From an uncultured Acetatifactor sp. (GTDB lineage: Bacteria; Bacillota; Clostridia; Lachnospirales; Lachnospiraceae), in the NCBI GenBank assembly GCA_910588225.1, contig CAJUQT010000008.1:84722-97437 (forward strand): a stretch of DNA of 12,716 bases, given 5' to 3'. The notes under the pieces were generated by a model. That model saw only the letters and a program-made list of their open reading frames with translations, had not been told where the DNA came from and searched no databases. This document shows positions 1 through 7,378 of the stretch, piece after piece. Position 1 is the stretch's first letter. Every line of letters begins with the position of its first letter. Position numbers and translations under genes: made by a program.

Positions 1-78
1 CGCATCCGCAAATTTATCGTGCGTCTTCGGCTTCGTTGCTGATTTTAGTTCCGCAGGCTCCTCTCCGGGCACCCGCAT
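1..78 (-). CDS. Possible partial gene downstream of tig, N-terminal 26 codons only
   Basis: An ATG at 78 opens a frame with no stop to the window edge, starting MRVPGEEPAELKS. It begins 7 bases after the tig stop codon and has an AAAGGAA ribosome-site-like stretch directly before it, so translational coupling to tig is possible. In many Clostridia the gene after tig is clpP, but the visible residues do not look like a ClpP N-terminus. With only 26 codons the frame could be open by chance. I do not recognise the product. Confidence 0.25.
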   Translation of the reverse strand, partial: MRVPGEEPAELKSATKPKTHDKFADA

Positions 79-85
79 ATTTCCT

Positions 86-1375
86 TTACTCTTCCACGGC
101 GTTCTCCACCACGAACTCAGCCGCTTTTCTGACGCGAATGTCTTCCTTCACCTGCGTTCTGCCATTTTCGCCCAGGAACTCTTCTACCTTGTCAATCTCC
201 ATCTGATAAGCTTCGCCCATTTTCTTCAGCTCTTCGCTTACTTCTTCTTCCGTCACTTCGATGTTCTCAGCTTCCGCAACCGCCTCCAGAACCAGTCTGG
301 ACTGAATTCTCTTCAGCACCTGGGGCTTCACCTGCTCCAGAAGCATTTCTCTGGTCATGCCGGTAAACTGCATGTATTGTTCCATGCTGATGCCCTGGGA
401 CTGCATCCTTTGAGCATACTCCTGAACCATCTGCCTCTGCTGTGTCTCAATCATGGGCTCCGGTATCTCCATCTGAGCGTTCTCAATGATAGCGTCAATC
501 ACAGCTTCCTCTTTGGCATTTCTGGCTTCCGTCGACTTCCGGTCAGCCAGCTTCTTCCTGATTTCCTCTCTGTATTCCTCAACGGTATCGCTCTCTTCCG
601 ACACCTCGCCTACAAAATCATCGTCAAGCTCGGGAAGCTGCTTCTCCTGCAGTCTCTTAACCGTGCATTTGAACACCGCCGCCTTACCAGCCAGCTCTGC
701 CGCCTGATAGTCCTCCGGAAATGTCACATTCACTTCCTTCTCCTGTCCAACCTCGACACCGATAAGCTCTTCCTCAAAACCGGGAATAAACGTATGAGAG
801 CCGATGGTCAGCGGATAGTCACTTCCCTTTCCGCCCTCGAAAGCCTCTCCGTCCACAAATCCTTCAAAATCAATTGTGGCAATGTCACCTTCCTTTATCG
901 CTCTATCATCAATTTCCACAGTCCTGGAGTTCTTCTCTCTCTCCCTGTCAATTTCCGCGGTTATCTCTTCTTCCGTGACTTCCGCATCCGCCTTGTCCAC
1001 CTTGATTCCCTTATACTGCCCCAGAACCGCCGCAGGTTTCAACGCCACTTCCGCGGTAAAAATGAAGGGCTTTCCGGCCTCCAGCTGAACCACATCGATC
1101 TTCGGACTGGATACAATTTCCTCTTCGCACTCATCATATGCCGCTTCATAGGCATCCGGAATCAGTTCGTTGGCCGCATCTTCATAGAAGATTTCCTTGC
1201 CATACATCTGTTCAAGCATCTTGCGGGGTGCTTTTCCCTTGCGGAAACCGGGAAGGCTGATTTTACTCTTATTCTTCTGATAGGCGCTCTCGATTGCCTT
1301 CTCCAATTGTTCCGCCGCCACTTCAATGGTCAGCTTAGCCATATTGTTCTCTAATTTTTCCACCTGTAAACTCAT
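86..1375 (-). CDS. tig: Trigger factor, ribosome-associated peptidyl-prolyl isomerase and chaperone
   Basis: This 429-residue protein has the full length and three-part plan of trigger factor. The N-terminal ribosome-binding domain carries the signature loop GFRKGKAP at residues 43-50, which docks on ribosomal protein L23 near the exit tunnel. A central FKBP-type isomerase domain follows (about 155-245, with GDIATIDFEGFVDG and IPGFEEELIG). The rest is the acidic, helical C-terminal substrate-cradling domain. The protein binds nascent chains in the cytoplasm and speeds proline isomerisation. The ATG at 1375 is supported by an AAGGAGGAAG ribosome site 6 to 7 bases upstream. A promoter with an extended -10 lies in the gap before it, so it is probably transcribed independently of ansA. 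No terminator is visible after it, which fits read-through into the next gene. Confidence 0.97.
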   Translation of the reverse strand: MSLQVEKLENNMAKLTIEVAAEQLEKAIESAYQKNKSKISLPGFRKGKAPRKMLEQMYGKEIFYEDAANELIPDAYEAAYDECEEEIVSSPKIDVVQLEAGKPFIFTAEVALKPAAVLGQYKGIKVDKADAEVTEEEITAEIDREREKNSRTVEIDDRAIKEGDIATIDFEGFVDGEAFEGGKGSDYPLTIGSHTFIPGFEEELIGVEVGQEKEVNVTFPEDYQAAELAGKAAVFKCTVKRLQEKQLPELDDDFVGEVSEESDTVEEYREEIRKKLADRKSTEARNAKEEAVIDAIIENAQMEIPEPMIETQQRQMVQEYAQRMQSQGISMEQYMQFTGMTREMLLEQVKPQVLKRIQSRLVLEAVAEAENIEVTEEEVSEELKKMGEAYQMEIDKVEEFLGENGRTQVKEDIRVRKAAEFVVENAVEE

Positions 1376-1535
1376 CGTACCACTTCCTCCTTCAATCCTG
1401 TGTCTTATCTATTCATCGCCTATTGTCATCATCTTAAGAAAAATCTTCTATTATACACTCTGTCATAATGAAGCTTCTTCCTCTCAAAGGAAGATATGTT
1501 CCGGCAAAACTGCAGACACAGCCACAATTATTAGC

Positions 1536-1564
1536 ATTATAGCATAAGGTTTTCGAAAACACAA
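1536..1564 (-). promoter_or_regulatory. Promoter of tig with a palindrome in its spacer
   Basis: Read on the minus strand, TTGTGT (1559-1564) and TATAAT (1536-1541) are separated by 17 bases, and TGC before the -10 gives an extended -10 element (TGnTATAAT). The spacer and part of the -35 contain a perfect 12-bp palindrome GTTTTCGAAAAC at 1549-1560, well placed to act as an operator. The leader to the tig start would be about 150 bases. It contains a 7-bp hairpin (arms 1476-1482 and 1488-1494) without a T-run. Confidence 0.6.
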
Positions 1565-1580
1565 ATGTTTTCTTCAACAA

Positions 1581-2597
1581 TTATTCCTCTCTTAACAGAA
1601 TATCGTGATTGACCGTTCTGTAGAACAACCTGCGGAATGCTTCTGTTTCCCTTGTCTGTCCCAGGGCCCACATGGCTTTCGTAACAGTGGCCTCCAACGT
1701 CATATCATAGGCCTCCATCAGGCCAAACGCCTCCTTAATCACCTTACCCACCTGATAAACTTCCATATCGCTTCCTTCATGTGTCACCTGCGTGGCCATC
1801 ATCACAAATTTTCCGGCAGCTATCCAGCGACGGATTTCCGAATAAAAGGGAACTTCTCCATAATCCGGGAAGCCACCCACGCCAAAAGCTTCGATAATCA
1901 CGCCGTCATAAAAGGGAAAAAGGCTGTTTAACACCGTTCCATCCATGCCGGGTATCAATTTCAGAAGCAGGATTTTCTCGTTCAACTCATGATAGAAGGT
2001 GACCGGTCCCTGTATCCTGTCCCCGTCCTCAATATAAAAAATGATTCTGCCGTCTCTGATGACAGCTATATTAGGATAATTGATGCTGGAAAAGGCATTG
2101 TAGCTTTTGGAACGCTCCTTTTTGGCTCTGGTTCCGGCGATTACATTTCCGCCGAAGACAATATTTACACCATGGGCTCTGGCGTCGGATGCAAACCGCA
2201 GACTGTCCAGCAGATTGGTTCTGGCGTCTGTCACCGGCAGATCTATGGGCTTCTGAGCCCCGGTAACCACAATGGGTTTTTTGCTGTTCTGTATCAGATA
2301 GGACAGGGCCGCCGCCGTGAACGCCATGGTATCCGTGCCATGGCAGATTACAAATCCGTCATAATCTGTATACTTCTTTTCTATCAGTCCTGCAAGAGCA
2401 AGCCAATGCTTTCCATACACATTTGTGCTGTCCAGACTAAACGGTTCCTCCACATCCACACTGCAGAAATCTCTGTATTCCTCCACATACCGAAGAAGTG
2501 ATTCCGCCGCTATCTGGGGTGCCAGTCCCTCTTCTGTATATCCTGACGCAATAGTGCCGCCCGTGGCAATCAGCAACACTTTTTTCCTCTGTTTCAT
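1581..2597 (-). CDS. ansA: Type I L-asparaginase (cytoplasmic)
   Basis: The 338-residue product hydrolyses L-asparagine to aspartate and ammonia. Both asparaginase threonine motifs are present: TGGTIAS at residues 12-18, with Thr15 the expected nucleophile, and CHGTDTM around 85-91, holding the second Thr-Asp pair. LDSTN (55-59) matches the substrate-binding DSxN segment and VTGAQKP (111-117) the conserved strand with the catalytic lysine region. There is no signal peptide, and the length equals that of type I (AnsA-like) enzymes, which points to the cytoplasmic housekeeping form rather than the secreted type II. The ATG at 2597 has a GGAGG ribosome site that lies inside the last codons of the upstream CapA-like gene. 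Only one base separates that gene's stop from this start, so the two are almost certainly translationally coupled. Confidence 0.93.
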   Translation of the reverse strand: MKQRKKVLLIATGGTIASGYTEEGLAPQIAAESLLRYVEEYRDFCSVDVEEPFSLDSTNVYGKHWLALAGLIEKKYTDYDGFVICHGTDTMAFTAAALSYLIQNSKKPIVVTGAQKPIDLPVTDARTNLLDSLRFASDARAHGVNIVFGGNVIAGTRAKKERSKSYNAFSSINYPNIAVIRDGRIIFYIEDGDRIQGPVTFYHELNEKILLLKLIPGMDGTVLNSLFPFYDGVIIEAFGVGGFPDYGEVPFYSEIRRWIAAGKFVMMATQVTHEGSDMEVYQVGKVIKEAFGLMEAYDMTLEATVTKAMWALGQTRETEAFRRLFYRTVNHDILLREE

Positions 2598-2598
2598 C

Positions 2599-3876
2599 TC
2601 ATTTCACCTCCGAGACAATTCCCGCATCCGAAATGCTTACATTGACAGAAATTCCCTCCAGAAAATCATAAATCCGTCTCTGCTGTGCTGTTTCCGAAGC
2701 GTATACTGTCTTATATCCTGCCTGCACTGCCGGAATCACCTGAACAGTCAGTTGAGAAGCCGTATCATCCCCTGTTAAATGCAGCTGTAAAAGCATGGTA
2801 TCCAGCGTCTTCTCGTTAAACCAGTAATTCCCAAGACTATAGATTATCGGTTTACCGTCATAATATTCCATGCCCTGCAGGCAATGAGAATGGGCGCCGA
2901 TGACGGCGTCGGCACCCGCATCCAGATACTGCTTTCCCGTATCCGGCTGCACCTGCTCCAGCTCATAGCTGTACTCTGTTCCCCAGTGTACAAAAGCAAT
3001 GCAGAAATCGGAATTCGCCTTCGCCTCACATATAGTCTCCAAGAACAGTTCTGTGTCATAGCAACGCAGAATGCCCGGCTCCGTGTCTGTGGCCTGAGGT
3101 GTCATCTTATTTTTCTCCGCCCGGGAAGCACCCACCAGTGCCACTGTCTTCCCCTGGATTTCCAGATACAACGGTTTCATTGCATCCTCCAGTGTCCGTC
3201 CCGCCCCAAAATAAGAAATCTCCGCCTCTTCCAGCACATGGAAGGTATCCAGCAGAGCCTCCGCGCCGTAATCATAGACATGGTTGTTGGCCAGGGTCAC
3301 CGCGTCCACTCCCAGCTGGTGCAGTACCTCCACTCTCTCCGGCATGGCCCGAAAGGTATAAGCCTTTCCCGCCAGAGGCTCTCCTCCCGTACTGTAAGTG
3401 AATTCGTTGTTCAGACACATGATGTCCGCTTCCTGCATCACCGCCACCAGCTCCTCCGAGATACAGTCATAAATACCGTTCTCCTGAGCGCTCATAAACT
3501 GGGTGGTGCCCCAGTTCTCATCCAGGTTGATATCTCCGGCAAAGCATATTGTAAAATCGTATCCGGTATTTTCCGGCTCCTGCGTGGCGGCCGTCTCCTG
3601 TGTGTCCCCAGTTCCTGTCCGGGATGCGGAATTCTGCGAAGCATTGACCCCCTGTGCGACGCCGGACTCTCGAGCAGAGCCTTCCTCATTCATGTCCTCC
3701 GGATTCCACGCAGTATTTTCCGGCTGCAGCCGCGCACTATCTTCCGGCTGTCCGGGTACTTCCTCCACCCTGTCTGCCAAAGAAGACAACACGCCGTCTT
3801 CTGCCTCTCTGTTCCCGCATCCGCTCAATACAAGACACAGCAATACAGACAGTATCACCAGTTTCTTTATCTTCAT
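2599..3876 (-). CDS. CapA-family metallophosphoesterase-like lipoprotein
   Basis: This is a secreted, lipid-anchored protein of 425 residues from the ATG at 3876, which has an AAAGAGG ribosome site. An in-frame TTG at 3897 would add seven residues without a better site. A short basic stretch and hydrophobic helix lead to the lipobox LSGC, with Cys20 the lipidation site. A low-complexity, Glu/Gln/Ser-rich linker (about 22-105) then tethers the catalytic domain. The CapA/PgsA fold motifs follow in order: CFAGDINLD, NNEFTYS, TLANNHVYDYG, FVHWGTEYS, GAHSHCLQG and YSLGNYWF. Their Asp, Asn and His residues match the metal-binding set of calcineurin-like phosphoesterases. Family members are linked to poly-gamma-glutamate synthesis, but no capB or capC is nearby, so that role is not supported here and the substrate is unknown. 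The gene sits between rlmD (24-base gap) and ansA (1-base gap). Confidence 0.88.
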   Translation of the reverse strand: MKIKKLVILSVLLCLVLSGCGNREAEDGVLSSLADRVEEVPGQPEDSARLQPENTAWNPEDMNEEGSARESGVAQGVNASQNSASRTGTGDTQETAATQEPENTGYDFTICFAGDINLDENWGTTQFMSAQENGIYDCISEELVAVMQEADIMCLNNEFTYSTGGEPLAGKAYTFRAMPERVEVLHQLGVDAVTLANNHVYDYGAEALLDTFHVLEEAEISYFGAGRTLEDAMKPLYLEIQGKTVALVGASRAEKNKMTPQATDTEPGILRCYDTELFLETICEAKANSDFCIAFVHWGTEYSYELEQVQPDTGKQYLDAGADAVIGAHSHCLQGMEYYDGKPIIYSLGNYWFNEKTLDTMLLQLHLTGDDTASQLTVQVIPAVQAGYKTVYASETAQQRRIYDFLEGISVNVSISDAGIVSEVK

Positions 3877-3900
3877 TCTCTGTACCTCTTTTATCAATCT

Positions 3901-5130
3901 CTATTTTTTGAGCAGCTGCACAACGGCCTCCACAGAATCCGTAAAAGGAAACATGTCCACAGCCACAGCCTTCTCCACCCGGTAATTCTGCTTCGTAAGC
4001 AGCCGCAAATCCCGCACCAGTGTCTCCGGATTACAGGAAATGTACACAATCCGCTCAGGCCCGATTTTCACAGCTGTATTTAGAAAAGCCTCGCTGCTGC
4101 CGCTCCTGGGCGGATCCATCAGCAATACGTCAAGCTTCTCTCCCTGCTCCGCCATCTCCAGCAGAAAATCTCCCGCATCGTTTCGGTAAAAATGAATATT
4201 TTTGATTTCGTTTTGTCTTGCACCTCTGGCAGCATCCCGTACAGCGTCCCTGTTCAGCTCCACGCCAATGACCTCCCCTGCATGACCGGCGGCAATCATC
4301 CCGATAGTACCGGTACCGCAGTAAGCGTCCAGCACCCGCTCCGTGCCCGTGAGACCGGCATATTCCATGGCTTTTATATAGAGTTTTTCCGCCTGAACAG
4401 GATTCACCTGATAAAAAGAACCGGGTGAAATCTGAAATGTTTTCCCGCAGAGCCTGTCCTCTATATAGCCTTTTCCATAGATTATCCGCTCCCTTTCTCC
4501 CAGAATCATACTGGTGTCCTTGTCGTTGACATTGAGTACCATGGTGGTAATCTCCGGGTGAAGCTTTAAGAGAGCTTTGACAAAATTGTTCTTAGAGGGC
4601 AGAATCGGCGAGCTCAGAACCAGCACCACCATAATCTGTCCCGTGGCATGTCCTACCCTGACCAGCACATGGCGCAGCAGCCCGAACCCCGTATCTTCAT
4701 TGTAAGGCCTGATTTTAAAGGACTTTAAAAGTCCCCGTATAGACACAATAATCTCGTCCGCCTTCTGATTTTCAATAAAGCAGCTGTCCACCGGAACAAT
4801 TCTGTGACTTTTCTCTTCATAGATGCCGGAAATGGCATTATGCCTCCTGTCTTCCCCGAATACCGCATGTACTTTGTTGCGGTAATGAGCCGGTTCCTCC
4901 ATGGCAATAATCGGCTCCGGTCTGCAATAAGGCTCCATTAGCTTCCGGAAAAATGTGCTTTTGGCCTCCAGCTGCTCCTGATAGCTTTTCTGGATCCAAC
5001 GACAGCCTCCGCATTTGGAAGACACCGGGCATACTTTCTGATTCTTCTCTTTGGGATTTCTTTCTTTTTGAACTCTCTCTTTTTGAACTCTCTCTTTCTG
5101 GTTTATCTGGTTTTGTCTCTTTTGCCGCAT
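3901..5130 (-). CDS. rlmD: 23S rRNA (uracil-C5) methyltransferase, RlmD/RlmCD type
   Basis: This S-adenosylmethionine-dependent enzyme of 409 residues makes 5-methyluridine in 23S rRNA. In Firmicutes one such enzyme may modify both U747 and U1939 (family knowledge). Four cysteines that can hold the [4Fe-4S] cluster are Cys34, Cys40, Cys43 (CPVSSKCGGC) and Cys117. YRNKVHAVFG (83-92) is typical of the family. SAM motif I is LDAYCGTGTIG (267-277). The catalytic motifs are MDPPRSG (338-344) and ISCNPETL with nucleophile Cys366; Glu401 is the likely general base. There is no TRAM domain; instead the first 32 residues are a very basic Lys/Gln/Arg tail encoded partly by a 15-bp tandem repeat. I chose ATG 5130, with AGGAG six bases upstream, over an in-frame TTG at 5172. 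It is the first gene of the rlmD, capA-like, ansA cluster. I could not find a convincing promoter. Confidence 0.93.
   Translation of the reverse strand: MRQKRQNQINQKERVQKERVQKERNPKEKNQKVCPVSSKCGGCRWIQKSYQEQLEAKSTFFRKLMEPYCRPEPIIAMEEPAHYRNKVHAVFGEDRRHNAISGIYEEKSHRIVPVDSCFIENQKADEIIVSIRGLLKSFKIRPYNEDTGFGLLRHVLVRVGHATGQIMVVLVLSSPILPSKNNFVKALLKLHPEITTMVLNVNDKDTSMILGERERIIYGKGYIEDRLCGKTFQISPGSFYQVNPVQAEKLYIKAMEYAGLTGTERVLDAYCGTGTIGMIAAGHAGEVIGVELNRDAVRDAARGARQNEIKNIHFYRNDAGDFLLEMAEQGEKLDVLLMDPPRSGSSEAFLNTAVKIGPERIVYISCNPETLVRDLRLLTKQNYRVEKAVAVDMFPFTDSVEAVVQLLKK
5065..5094 (-). repeat. rlmD: 15-bp tandem repeat inside the rlmD N-terminal tail
   Basis: Two perfect copies of a 15-bp unit (plus-strand TTTTTGAACTCTCTC at 5065-5079 and 5080-5094) encode the peptide repeat ERVQK ERVQK. 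Degenerate flanking units give QKER-like steps before and after. The unit is a multiple of three, so slippage would change tail length without breaking the frame. Confidence 0.9.
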
Positions 5131-5282
5131 GTCATTCTCCTGTGGTAAAACGTTTTCCTGTCGGAAGCACAAAGCTTTTGTCGCATGTTGATTTCGTATT
5201 CATTAATATTCCATGTCCATTCCATCGTTCTTTTGGTCAGGAACTTTGGCCGAACATTTGCTTGATTACTTTTTATAGCTGC

Positions 5283-5325
5283 ACAAGAAAAAACGCCAAA
5301 ATCTCTTAAATCAAATTTTGGCGTT
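5283..5325 (-). terminator. Rho-independent terminator of the tRNA-Pro gene
   Basis: An 11-bp perfect stem (AACGCCAAAAT at 5292-5302 paired with ATTTTGGCGTT at 5315-5325) with a 12-base loop is followed on the minus strand by a run of six T and then CTTGT. It begins about 10 bases after the 3' end of the tRNA. It should also insulate rlmD from tRNA transcription. Confidence 0.88.
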
Positions 5326-5335
5326 CTTCACTGTA

Positions 5336-5410
5336 TCGGAGTGGCGGGATTCGAACTCGCGACCTCCGCCTCCCTAAGACGGCGCTCTAACCAAGCTGAG
5401 CCACACCCCG
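5336..5410 (-). tRNA. tRNA-Pro, anticodon AGG
   Basis: A 75-base cloverleaf can be drawn by hand: a 7-bp acceptor stem (CGGGGTG with CACTCCG, one G-T pair), D stem GCTC/GAGC, anticodon stem CCGTC/GGCGG with loop TTAGGGA, a 5-base variable loop, and T loop TTCGAAT. The loop gives anticodon A34-G35-G36 (reads CCU, and more codons if A34 is edited to inosine) followed by G37, as usual for proline tRNAs. The C1-G72 pair and discriminator A73 are proline identity features. The T stem GCGAG/CCCGC has an A52-C62 mismatch. CCA is not encoded. The gene has its own promoter and terminator. Confidence 0.93.
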
Positions 5411-5423
5411 TGACACAAACAGT

Positions 5424-5452
5424 ATTATAACGTGTCACAGGAAAAATTGCAA
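5424..5452 (-). promoter_or_regulatory. Promoter of tRNA-Pro
   Basis: On the minus strand TTGCAA (5447-5452), a 17-base spacer and a perfect TATAAT (5424-5429) place the transcription start a few bases before the tRNA 5' end at 5410. A 7-bp inverted repeat, GTGACAC (5410-5416) and GTGTCAC (5432-5438), brackets the -10 box. It could be chance or a control site. Confidence 0.8.
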
Positions 5453-5482
5453 CAGTTTTTTTCAAAATTTTTACATAAATTT

Positions 5483-6937
5483 TTAAGCACTCTCTTTCCG
5501 CTCCAGCAGACACACCAGATACTCCCACACACGTCGGGTAGAAGAAATGCTCAGCGTCTCCTCGGTAGTGTGGATATCTCGCATATCGGGCCCTATGGAC
5601 ACACAATCCAAATCCTTGATTTTACTGCCCAGAATACCACATTCCAGCCCTGCATGAATGGCTTCCACCTTGGGAGTCTCTCCATACATCTCTCTATATA
5701 AAGAAATCATTTTCTCACGCAGCGGTGAGTCCTTACGGAACTTCCAGCCCGGGTAATCCCCCGAGACAGTACTGTTCCCTCCGGCCAGCTCTGTAATTGC
5801 CTGCAGCTTTCCTGTCAGCGCAGATTTCGCAGTTTCCACACTGCTGCGCACGGAGAAATCGGCCTGTAATCCATCAGTCCCCGCTTTCAGTATCCCAAGA
5901 TTCAGCGAGGTCTCCACCAGGCCCGGCATATCCGGGCTCATGGCCTGCACACCGTTGGGCAGCGCAGTCAGAAGACATGCGGCTCTTCTGGTATCTTCCG
6001 CCGCCACGCAGGTAAAGCTTCCCGTGCCTGCCTCTTTCAGTCCTATAAAGAACCCCGGATCCCTGGAAGCCAGTTCCGCCTGTATTTCTTCTTCCACGCA
6101 TTTTACCATCTCCGTAAATCCGGCCCCATCTGCCTCGTCAAGCACCAGTATGGCCCTGGTCTCCCGGGGAATGGCATTGTCCGCCAGACCTCCGTTCAGC
6201 TCCCGTATGCTGACATGGAATCTTTGGACCAGCTCATACAGAAGTCTCCCGAACAGGCAGTTGGAATTCCCTCTCTCCTTGTGTATCTCTCCGCCGGAAT
6301 GCCCGCCCAGCAATCCTCCCAGCGTTACTTCCACAGCCTTTCCCGTTCTCTCACACCAGTTCAGGGGCAGATGGCAATACACCCTGGCGCCCCCGGCACA
6401 GCTGGTCAGAAAGATTCCCTCGTCTTCAGAATCCAGATTAATCATACGTCGGCCCTTAAGTATGGATAAATCAATCCCTCTGGCGCCATCCATTCCCACT
6501 TCCTCGTCCACTGTGAGAATTACCTCCAGCCTGGGATGCGAAATGGTCCGGGAATCCAGAAGTGCCAGACAATAGGCCACAGCAATGCCGTCGTCCCCGC
6601 CCAGGCTGGTCCCCTCCGCATAGATTTCGTCTCCGCGGACCCCGGCCCGCAAACCTTCCTTTTTCATGTCAATGTCACAGTCCGGCTTTTTCACCGCTAC
6701 CATGTCCATGTGTCCCTGTAAAATTACCGCAGGCTCCTGCTCATAACCTGACGTGGCTTCCTTTACGATAATCACATTCTTCAGTTCATCCTGAACGCAG
6801 AAAAGCCCTCTCTTCCTGGCAAAGTCCGCCAGATAATTGCTGATCTGCTCCACATTCCCCGAACCATGGGGAATCTTCGTAATCTCCTCAAAAAAAGTAA
6901 ATACATTCTTTGGTTCCAGTTCTGATAACATGCCCAT
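5483..6937 (-). CDS. pepD: Aminoacyl-histidine dipeptidase (M20 family, PepD-like)
   Basis: This cytoplasmic metallopeptidase of 484 residues, the usual length for PepD, splits dipeptides such as Xaa-His (carnosinase-like activity). The di-zinc site motifs of M20C peptidases are visible in order: GHMDMV (His76, Asp78), SLGGDDGIA (bridging Asp115), DEEVG with catalytic Glu145 and ligand Glu146, NLDSEDEG (Asp169), and a C-terminal IHTTEE histidine in the family's last-ligand position. A lid/dimerisation domain with GHSGGEIHKERGN lies between. The ATG at 6937 follows AAGAAAGGG at a five-base spacing. A second Met is at residue 3 but has no better ribosome site. The gene has its own promoter. No GC-rich terminator follows, so some transcripts may run into the tRNA-Pro region. 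Confidence 0.95.
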   Translation of the reverse strand: MGMLSELEPKNVFTFFEEITKIPHGSGNVEQISNYLADFARKRGLFCVQDELKNVIIVKEATSGYEQEPAVILQGHMDMVAVKKPDCDIDMKKEGLRAGVRGDEIYAEGTSLGGDDGIAVAYCLALLDSRTISHPRLEVILTVDEEVGMDGARGIDLSILKGRRMINLDSEDEGIFLTSCAGGARVYCHLPLNWCERTGKAVEVTLGGLLGGHSGGEIHKERGNSNCLFGRLLYELVQRFHVSIRELNGGLADNAIPRETRAILVLDEADGAGFTEMVKCVEEEIQAELASRDPGFFIGLKEAGTGSFTCVAAEDTRRAACLLTALPNGVQAMSPDMPGLVETSLNLGILKAGTDGLQADFSVRSSVETAKSALTGKLQAITELAGGNSTVSGDYPGWKFRKDSPLREKMISLYREMYGETPKVEAIHAGLECGILGSKIKDLDCVSIGPDMRDIHTTEETLSISSTRRVWEYLVCLLERKESA

Positions 6938-6953
6938 ATTTGCCCTTTCTTAA

Positions 6954-6983
6954 TTTATAGTTCCATTTTTAAACTGTTTACAA
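6954..6983 (-). promoter_or_regulatory. Likely promoter of pepD
   Basis: Minus-strand TTGTAA (6978-6983), an 18-base spacer and TATAAA (6954-6959) lie just before the pepD ribosome site. The match is fair rather than strong, and the leader would be very short (about 10 bases). Confidence 0.45.
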
Positions 6984-7297
6984 AACGTTCGCATCCTGTT
7001 CTTACCTACCTAAGTATAGCCTATTCTCCATAAAATTACAACGCCAATACAGATATCGCTTCTTGCGTGCACCTGAAGAATACAGATATCCCCTTCACCG
7101 TGATATTCTCTGGCTTGATGTCGCCAGATATCCTTGAATGTTCCAGTAATTACAAGACGTATTTTCATGCATTTCCTATCACCAGTATCTTCATCGTTAA
7201 AATCCCCCAGCACAGATCTCTGCTGTTGGCTGCGAAAACTCTGTTAATCAGCTTATAAGAGCTCCTCAATCTCTTTTGATATAAATAGAAATCCCCA
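6984..7297. other. Gene-poor gap between pepD and degV
   Basis: I find no convincing gene in these 314 bases. A minus-strand frame at 7010-7213 opens with GTG, has no ribosome site, and includes an ATG-started 52-residue piece (MKIRLVITGTFKDIW) that I do not recognise. A 12-bp direct repeat AATACAGATATC occurs at 7046-7057 and 7079-7090, 33 bases apart. An imperfect inverted repeat built on TCTGGC and GCCAGA lies around 7109-7130. It may be a decayed gene or a structured leader; neither is shown. Confidence 0.4.
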
Positions 7298-7326
7298 TTG
7301 TCATAGCGGCCGGAATCATTTATAAT
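7298..7326 (+). promoter_or_regulatory. Promoter of the degV-family gene
   Basis: TTGTCA (7298-7303), a 17-base spacer and a perfect TATAAT (7321-7326) form a strong sigma-A-like promoter. Transcription would start near 7333, giving a leader of about 46 bases to the ATG at 7379. It would leave an upstream in-frame ATG at 7340 almost at the RNA 5' end, which argues against that longer start. Confidence 0.85.
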
Positions 7327-7378
7327 AAAGAGGAATCTGATGAGATTTCCTTATAGTCAGAGGGGAAAGGATAAACCT

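Noticed and set aside
377..1354. Long plus-strand open frame (325 codons) opposite tig
   Set aside because: Antisense shadow of the trigger factor gene; no ribosome site and no recognisable motifs.
2884..4083. Long plus-strand open frame (399 codons) opposite the capA-like gene and rlmD
   Set aside because: It spans two well-supported minus-strand genes and its translation is Cys/His/Leu-rich noise.
5453..5482. A/T-rich hairpin after pepD as a terminator
   Set aside because: The stem would be all A-T pairs with no GC core; read-through or another end point is as likely.
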